Of a DNA stretch of 64,000 nucleotides, positions 59,132 to 64,000 are shown piece after piece. Both the position numbers and the translations under genes were made by a program. The stretch lies in NCBI RefSeq assembly GCF_000622225.1, contig NZ_JHWD01000001.1:248001-312000 (forward strand). The letters are read 5' to 3'. Below the pieces are notes generated by a model that was given only the letters and a program-made list of their open reading frames with translations, did not search any database and had not been told where the DNA came from. This DNA comes from Roseomonas mucosa ATCC BAA-692 (GTDB lineage Bacteria; Pseudomonadota; Alphaproteobacteria; Acetobacterales; Acetobacteraceae). How positions within the stretch are numbered: the first letter of the stretch is position 1; every line of letters begins with the position of its first letter.

Positions 59132-59198
59132 GCTGGCGCCGCTCCGCCTTTGACGCGGAATTGGCGAGCGGTGCAGGTGCGAGCCTGACCGGTTGCCG

Positions 59199-60098
59199 CT
59201 ACCGGCCACCCCGGCTGGCGAAACACGCCTCCAGCGCCCGCAGCATCTCCCGCAGCCCCGGATGGCGCGGCTTGTCCCGGCGCAGCACCAGGGCGAGCTG
59301 GCGTTCCAGGCGTGGCGCCAGGGAGCGGGCCGAGAGGCGCGGAGCGTCGCTGTCCCGCCAGGCCATGCCAGGCAGGATGGCATGGCCCAGCCCGGCGCCG
59401 ACCAGTTCCTTGATCGCCTCGACACTGCCCAGGGACATGCTGGGCACGGGGTGCAGCCCGGCGGCCGCGAACCATTCGTCCACCACCCGCCGCGTATGGC
59501 CGCCGGGTTCGTAGAGCACCAGCGGCAGGGCGGCGACGGCCTCCGGCGTCAGCGGGATGGCGGGTGGCTGTGAGGCAAGGGGCGAAAAGAGCAGGAACTC
59601 GTCCGCCAGGGCCGGGGTGACGGCGAAGGCGCGGCCAGGGGCGGGCAGGGTGACGAGGCCGAGATCCAGCGCGTTCTCCTCGATCGCCTTCAGCACCTCG
59701 GCCGTGTTGCCCGTGCGGACGGTGATCTCCAGCGCCGGAAAGCGCTGCCGCAGCCCGCGCAGCACATCCGGCAACAGGTAGATGCAGGCGGTGGCGCCGG
59801 TGCCGATGCGAACCCGCCCGGCGACGCCCGCCGCATGCGGCGCCAGTTCCTCCAACGCCTCGCCCACCGCCCGCTCGATGCGCCGCGCATGGGCGATCAG
59901 GGCCATTCCGGCCGCGGTCGGCCCGGCACGCCGGCCCACGCGCTCGATCAGCCGCACGCCGAGGCGGCGTTCGAGCTGGCGGAGCTGCAGGCTGATCGCC
60001 GGCTGGGTCAGGCCGCGCCGTTCCGCCGCGGCCGAGAAGCTGCCCAGTTCCACCACGTCGGTGAAGCTGCGGAGCTGGTCGAGGCTGAGATCGCGCAT
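59199..60098 (-). CDS. LysR-family transcriptional regulator
   Basis: 299 aa. N-terminal winged HTH (LDQLRSFTDVVELGSFSAAAERRGLTQPAISLQLRQLERRLGVRL) and a C-terminal co-inducer-binding domain (GRVRIGTGATACIYLLPDVL, LALVLRRDKPRHPGLREMLRAL). ATG 60098 is supported by AGGAAAA upstream; an ATG at 60146 is possible. It is convergent to the aldolase-Bug pair and divergent to the acetyltransferase gene, so either could be its target. The effector is unknown. Confidence 0.92.
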   Translation of the reverse strand: MRDLSLDQLRSFTDVVELGSFSAAAERRGLTQPAISLQLRQLERRLGVRLIERVGRRAGPTAAGMALIAHARRIERAVGEALEELAPHAAGVAGRVRIGTGATACIYLLPDVLRGLRQRFPALEITVRTGNTAEVLKAIEENALDLGLVTLPAPGRAFAVTPALADEFLLFSPLASQPPAIPLTPEAVAALPLVLYEPGGHTRRVVDEWFAAAGLHPVPSMSLGSVEAIKELVGAGLGHAILPGMAWRDSDAPRLSARSLAPRLERQLALVLRRDKPRHPGLREMLRALEACFASRGGR

Positions 60099-60196
60099 CC
60101 CAAAGTTTTCCTGATGCTCTGCATGAGAGGGCAAAGCTTCCCTCATGGTGCCGGGGGATGGAAGAGTCCGGCCATGTTCCTTCGGACCACCGCCGC

Positions 60197-60748
60197 ATGA
60201 CGCCCCTCCCTTTCCTCGTCCGCCCCGCCCATGACGGCGATCTCGCCGTGATCCAGGCGATCTACGCGCAACATGTGCTGCACGGCTGCGCTTCCTTCGA
60301 GGAAGCGCCGCCTGGGTTGGAGGAGATGGCGGCGCGGCGGCAGGGCGTGCTGGCGCTGGGCCTGCCCTATCTGGTGGCGGAGCGGGACGGGGAGGTGGCG
60401 GGCTATGCCTATGCCTCGCTCTACCGCGCCCGGCCGGCCTACCGGCATACGCTGGAGGATTCCATCTATGTCGCCCCTGGGCGCGAGGGGCAGGGGGCAG
60501 GCCGCGCGCTGCTGTCCCGGCTGATCGCCCTTTGCGAGGCGGGTCCCTGGCGCCAGATGGTCGCGGTGATCGGCGACAGCGGCAACCAGGCTTCCCGCAC
60601 CCTGCACGAGCGGCTGGGCTTCCGCACCATCGGCATCCTGGCCGATGTCGGCTTCAAGCACGGGCGCTGGCTGGATTCCGTGCTGATGCAGCGCGCCCTG
60701 GGGCCGGGGGCCGTGCGCCTGCCCGATGCCCCGGCGCCGCGCCCGTGA
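60197..60748 (+). CDS. GNAT acetyltransferase, phosphinothricin acetyltransferase-like
   Basis: 183 aa. LVRPAHDGDLAVIQAIYAQHVLHGCASFEE at the start, motif A YVAPGREGQGAGRALLSRLI for acetyl-CoA, then VIGDSGNQASRTLHERLGFRTIGIL: the pattern of the Pat/Bar group, which acetylates phosphinothricin or methionine sulfone-like amines. Substrate not proven. ATG 60197 is chosen to match the family N-terminus; an ATG at 60158 has a G-rich site before it. The stop overlaps the next start (GTGA). Confidence 0.88.
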   Translation: MTPLPFLVRPAHDGDLAVIQAIYAQHVLHGCASFEEAPPGLEEMAARRQGVLALGLPYLVAERDGEVAGYAYASLYRARPAYRHTLEDSIYVAPGREGQGAGRALLSRLIALCEAGPWRQMVAVIGDSGNQASRTLHERLGFRTIGILADVGFKHGRWLDSVLMQRALGPGAVRLPDAPAPRP

Positions 60749-61956
60749 CCCTGGCCGCCGCCGTTCCCCCTGCCGTCCCCCGGCGCACCGTCTGGGCGCT
60801 CGGCCTGTCGCAGCTCATCGCCTGGGGTGTCAGCTACTACCTGATCGGCGTGCTGGGTGAGCGCATCGCCACCGATCTCGGCTGGGGCATGGCGAGGGTG
60901 CAGGGCGGCTTCGCTCTGTCCCTGCTGGTGATGGGGCTCGTCTCCCCCCTGGCCGGGCGGATGATGGACCGGCAGGGCGGGCGCCGGGTGATGGGCCTCG
61001 GCTCCGTCCTCCTGGCTCTGGGCTGCCTCGGCCTGGCCCTGGCGCGGGAGGTGGTGGGCTACTACGCGGCCTGGGCGGTGCTGGGGCTGGCCATGCGCCT
61101 GACCCTCTACGACGCCGCCTTCGCCACCCTGGCGCGGATCGGCGGGGCGGGCGCACGCCGGGCGATGTCGCAGATCACCCTGCTGGGCGGTCTGGCCTCC
61201 ACGGTCTTCTGGCCGCTGGGCCACCTGCTGGCGGAGCATCTCGGCTGGCGCGGCGCGTGCCTCGCCTATGCCGGGGCGGCGCTGCTGACCCTGCCGCTGC
61301 ACCTGCTGATTCCCAGCGGCCGCGCCGGTCCCTTCCGGGCCGGGCCGGATGCCCCCGCCGCCCCGGCGCTGGCACGGGACGGGGGCGAGCGCCGCCTCGC
61401 CGGGGCGCTCTACGCCGCGATCGTCCTGCTCATCGGCGTGCTGAACGCGGCCATGTCGGCGCATATGATCACGCTGCTCTCCGGGCTGGGCCTGGGGCTG
61501 GCAACGGCGGTCTGGGTGGCCACGCTGCGCGGCATCGGCCAGTCCGCCGCGCGGCTGGCGGAGATCCTGTCGGGCAGCCGCATGGGCGCGCTGAGCCTGA
61601 ACCTGCTCGCCACGGGCGGCCTCGCCCTCGGTTTCGTGCTGGCCTTGTGGAGCGGCACCTCGGCCACGGTGGCGGTGCTCTTCTCGCTCCTCTACGGGGC
61701 GGCGAACGGGCTGACCACCATCACGCGCGGTGCCCTGCCGCTGGTTCTCTTCGACCATCGTGCCTATGGGCGGATCGCCGGAGCGCTGATCACCCCTGGC
61801 CTGCTGCTGTCCGCCGTCGCGCCGCTGGCCTATGTGCCGGTCATCGAGGGGCTGGGCGCGGGCTGGGCCATGGGCCTCGGCACCCTTCTCGCCTTGGGCG
61901 CCTTTCTGGCCTCCCTGCTGCTGTGGTGGCGGTTCGGGGCGGGCCAGCGGGGGTGA
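60745..61956 (+). CDS. MFS transporter
   Basis: 403 aa, about 12 membrane segments. TVWALGLSQLIAWGVSYYLIGVLGERIATDLGW is the usual first helix of a bacterial MFS subgroup; MGLVSPLAGRMMDRQGGRRVMGLG is the loop 2-3 motif. The GTG start overlaps the acetyltransferase stop by four bases, so both are made together; export of an acetylated compound is possible. Substrate unknown. Confidence 0.88.
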   Translation: MTLAAAVPPAVPRRTVWALGLSQLIAWGVSYYLIGVLGERIATDLGWGMARVQGGFALSLLVMGLVSPLAGRMMDRQGGRRVMGLGSVLLALGCLGLALAREVVGYYAAWAVLGLAMRLTLYDAAFATLARIGGAGARRAMSQITLLGGLASTVFWPLGHLLAEHLGWRGACLAYAGAALLTLPLHLLIPSGRAGPFRAGPDAPAAPALARDGGERRLAGALYAAIVLLIGVLNAAMSAHMITLLSGLGLGLATAVWVATLRGIGQSAARLAEILSGSRMGALSLNLLATGGLALGFVLALWSGTSATVAVLFSLLYGAANGLTTITRGALPLVLFDHRAYGRIAGALITPGLLLSAVAPLAYVPVIEGLGAGWAMGLGTLLALGAFLASLLLWWRFGAGQRG

Positions 61957-62033
61957 CGGCGCGGCGGCGCATGGGAACGAAGCCTGGAAGCCTGTAAGCA
62001 GGGGCCGGAGAGTGACGTGATGGGGATGCCGCC

Positions 62034-62573
62034 ATGCCGATCGACGAGAGCCTGACCTTCCTGCCCGTGAACATCGCGGTGCTCACGGTGAGCGACACGC
62101 GCGACCGCGCCAGCGACCGGTCCGGCGACACGCTGGCGGCGCGGGTCGAGGCGGCGGGGCACCGGCTGGTGGCGCGGGAGATCCTGCGCGACGAGGCCGA
62201 TGCCATCGAGGCGCAGCTCCGCCGCTGGATCGCCGATCCGGATGTGGATGTGGTGATCAGCACCGGCGGCACCGGCATCACCGGCCGCGACGTGACGCCG
62301 GAGGCCTTCGCCCGCGTGCTGGAGAAGGAGATCGCCGGCTTCGGCGAGCTGTTCCGGATGCTGAGCTATGCCAAGATCGGCACCTCCACGATGCAGTCCC
62401 GCGCCATCGGCGGCGTGGCGGACGGCACCTATCTCTTCGCCCTGCCGGGCAGCACCGGGGCGGTGAAGGACGGCTGGGACGACATCCTCCGCTTCCAGCT
62501 CGACGCCCGGCACAAGCCCTGCAACCTCGTGGAGCTGATGCCGCGCCTGCGGGAGCATCTGGCGGGGGGCTGA
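62034..62573 (+). CDS. moaB: Molybdenum cofactor biosynthesis protein B
   Basis: 179 aa, MoaB/Mog-type fold that adenylates molybdopterin. NIAVLTVSDTRDRASDRSGDTLAARVEAAGH, VISTGGTGITGRDVTPEAF, LSYAKIGTSTMQSRAIGG and ALPGSTGAVKDGWDDIL are diagnostic. It lies 77 bases after the MFS gene. No other moa/moe molybdopterin genes are close; the MoeZ-like gene at 38696 is 23 kb away. Confidence 0.95.
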   Translation: MPIDESLTFLPVNIAVLTVSDTRDRASDRSGDTLAARVEAAGHRLVAREILRDEADAIEAQLRRWIADPDVDVVISTGGTGITGRDVTPEAFARVLEKEIAGFGELFRMLSYAKIGTSTMQSRAIGGVADGTYLFALPGSTGAVKDGWDDILRFQLDARHKPCNLVELMPRLREHLAGG

Positions 62574-62669
62574 ACGGCCCGCCTTCTCCTGCAACCGTGA
62601 AGCCGCCCTCCGTCTGGCGCGATGGCGATCCGTGACCAGCTTCCGGCGACCCAAGGCGGAGGAAGCCAT

Positions 62670-63188
62670 ATGTCACAGAGTCCCCTGAAGCTCGCGGCCG
62701 ATGCCGCCGCGCCGGTCGTCTTCGAGATCCCCGGCGCCGAGGGCGAGTTCCGCGTGCAGATCCTGAACGAGGACCAGGAGAAAGGCGTCGTCACCACCAT
62801 TATCCATCTGCCGCCCGGCGGCCGCATCCCGGCGCATTTCCACGAGGCCGGTTCGGAGATGCATTACGTGCTGGAGGGCGACCTGACCGAGAATGGCGAG
62901 AGCTTCGGTCCTGGCGGCTTCCTGACCTTCGCCGCCGGGGTGGTGCATGGCCCGCATGGCAGCGAGGGCGGCGCCCGGGTGCTGACGGTGCAGCAGTGGC
63001 AGAGCGGCCGGGGGGAGTTCGACTTCCACCCGGCGGAGGAAGGGCAGGGCGGGGCGGCTGCCGCTTCCACGGATGCGGCCGGGGAGGGTACGTCCGGGGA
63101 TGCGGCAGCCGGTGCTTCCGTCACCGACAAGTCCGCCGCGGAGGCCGAGGCGGAACGCCGACGGGGCGAGGAAAAGGGCTACGGCTGA
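62670..63188 (+). CDS. Cupin-domain protein with charged tail
   Basis: 172 aa. One cupin barrel (residues 20-115) with metal-binding His in IPAHFHEAGSEMHYVLEGDL and FAAGVVHGPHGS. The last 55 residues are Ala/Glu/Ser-rich and end in basic charges (AERRRGEEKGYG), probably disordered. Function unknown. ATG 62670 is preceded by GGCGGAGGAAGCCAT. A dyad CGGAAGG-CGT-CCTTCCG (63191-63207) after the stop may end transcription from both this gene and rnhA. Confidence 0.85.
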   Translation: MSQSPLKLAADAAAPVVFEIPGAEGEFRVQILNEDQEKGVVTTIIHLPPGGRIPAHFHEAGSEMHYVLEGDLTENGESFGPGGFLTFAAGVVHGPHGSEGGARVLTVQQWQSGRGEFDFHPAEEGQGGAAAASTDAAGEGTSGDAAAGASVTDKSAAEAEAERRRGEEKGYG

Positions 63189-63190
63189 GG

Positions 63191-63207
63191 CGGAAGGCGT
63201 CCTTCCG
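63191..63207. terminator. Possible bidirectional terminator between cupin and rnhA
   Basis: Perfect 7-bp inverted repeat CGGAAGG-CGT-CCTTCCG between two convergent genes. Short stem, no T-run. Confidence 0.4.
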
Positions 63208-63218
63208 GCGAGGCGGCT

Positions 63219-63710
63219 TCAGCCCTTGCCGGAAATGGCCTTCCGCGCCGCGGTGGCGAGTACGTCCGCGCGCTCGTTCATCGGGTCACCGGAATGGCCG
63301 CGCACCCAGCGCCATTCGATGGCGTGCGGCTTGGCAGCGGCAAGAAGGCGTTGCCAGAGTTCGTAGTTCGCCACCGGCTCCTTGGCCGCGTTCTTCCAGC
63401 CGTTGCGCACCCAGCCATGCACCCAGCGGGAGATGCCGTTGCGCACGTATTCGCTGTCCGTGTGCAGCACAACCTTGCAGGGGCGCCGGAGCGCCTCCAG
63501 CGCCTGCGCCGCCGCCGTCAGCTCCATGCGGTTGTTGGTGGTGGCCGGGTCGCCGCCGCTCAGCTCCCGCTCATGGCCGTTGTAGCGCAGGATCGCGGCC
63601 CAGCCGCCCGGGCCGGGATTGGGCTTGCAGCCGCCATCGGTCCAGATCTCGACCTCGGTCCCCTGGGACGCCTCCTGGGTGTCTTCCATCGTCGCGCTGT
63701 CAGCCGGCAT
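63219..63710 (-). CDS. rnhA: Ribonuclease HI
   Basis: 163 aa endonuclease degrading RNA in RNA-DNA hybrids. The DEDD active site is complete: Asp in [17 protein letters not shown], Glu in [13 protein letters not shown], Asp in [12 protein letters not shown] and the last Asp in [15 protein letters not shown]. The start is either ATG 63710, which overlaps the homoserine kinase stop by 11 bases, or ATG 63689. Follows thrB as in many alphaproteobacteria. Confidence 0.95.
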   Translation of the reverse strand: MPADSATMEDTQEASQGTEVEIWTDGGCKPNPGPGGWAAILRYNGHERELSGGDPATTNNRMELTAAAQALEALRRPCKVVLHTDSEYVRNGISRWVHGWVRNGWKNAAKEPVANYELWQRLLAAAKPHAIEWRWVRGHSGDPMNERADVLATAARKAISGKG

Positions 63711-64000
63711 GGGCGAAGATCCCCGGAAGGGCCCTGTGGCCCATGAAGTGCCGCAGCCGCGCGAGGTATTCGAGCGGGTCCTTGCGCGTCACCAGCGCGC
63801 CGGGCGGCGTGTGGGTCCAGTCGTAGAGGCGCGTCAGCAGGAAGCGCATCGCCCCCCCGGCGCAGAGCACGGGCAGGGCGGCGCGCTCCGCCGGGGTGAG
63901 GGGGCGGAGGGCCTCGTAGGCGGTCAGCATTGCCGCCGCGCGTTCCGGCACGAAGCGGAGATCCGCGTCGAAGCACCAGGCGTTCAGGCTGATCGCGAGG
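63700..64000 (-). CDS. thrB: Homoserine kinase, C-terminal part
   Basis: Partial: the frame continues past the right edge of the window. About 99 codons remain, with [49 protein letters not shown] and [11 protein letters not shown] at the end. This matches the ThrB type II (aminoglycoside-phosphotransferase-like) homoserine kinases of alphaproteobacteria, which act in threonine synthesis. The ATP-binding and catalytic parts are outside the window. Confidence 0.9.
   Translation of the reverse strand, partial: LAISLNAWCFDADLRFVPERAAAMLTAYEALRPLTPAERAALPVLCAGGAMRFLLTRLYDWTHTPPGALVTRKDPLEYLARLRHFMGHRALPGIFAHAG

Overview
The window is GC-rich throughout (about 70% by eye), densely coded, and reads like a chromosomal segment of an alphaproteobacterium of the Acetobacteraceae, most like Roseomonas. 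This placement is inferred. It rests on the rpsF-rpsR-DUF2232-rplI order, the thrB-rnhA pair, the many orphan periplasmic binding proteins (two SBP_bac_5 proteins and one Bug/TctC protein), a complete urea ABC transporter and a fructose PTS. No rRNA, tRNA, CRISPR array, phage or intact insertion sequence was recognised.

Layout. 1-854: 3' part of a zinc alcohol dehydrogenase. 1041-3295: ribosomal cluster S6, S18, a DUF2232 membrane protein and L9, closed by a clear terminator. 3646-8158: cyclopropane fatty acid synthase, a membrane acyltransferase and the replicative helicase DnaB. 8352-13573: envelope block with an anchored protein of unknown function, an OmpA-like lipoprotein, MlaE/MlaF permease and ATPase without MlaD, and an MFS transporter. 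13668-16086: a cysteine-rich copper storage protein, a VOC protein, a DoxX protein and a fumarylacetoacetase-family hydrolase.

16106-25300 is a nitrogen-scavenging region. urtABCDE (minus strand) has a near-consensus sigma-54 promoter. A cysteine amidohydrolase (plus strand) has a consensus-perfect sigma-54 promoter, and the pyrimidine monooxygenase RutA converges on it. Together these suggest NtrC-type control of urea and pyrimidine/ureide nitrogen use. 25538-32808 holds two metabolic genes, a HerA-like ATPase, two secreted Pro/Gly-rich proteins, a glycosyltransferase and a UxaA-type dehydratase.

32960-34783 carries a canonical TPP riboswitch followed by an orphan SBP_bac_5 binding protein with a Tat signal. 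This is the most notable regulatory pairing in the window, because it implies an undescribed thiamine-related uptake route. 34975-41685: NhaA, YqgE/AlgH, peroxiredoxin, a CysO-like sulfur carrier with its MoeZ-like activating enzyme, and a polysaccharide epimerase. 41710-44320: a P1-family peptidase overlapping a second SBP_bac_5 gene. 44675-50009: fruBKA operon with terminator. 50123-56990: CYTH-CHAD protein, ETF-ubiquinone oxidoreductase, a family-4-like uracil-DNA glycosylase lacking most Fe-S cysteines, and a lytic transglycosylase. 57436-64000: class II aldolase with a Bug receptor, LysR regulator, GNAT, MFS, MoaB, cupin, RNase HI and the end of homoserine kinase.

A family of compound palindromic repeats recurs in at least five intergenic sites, four of them between convergent genes. 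Hairpin arms vary with compensating changes next to conserved flanks, which suggests selection for structure, possibly as bidirectional terminators.
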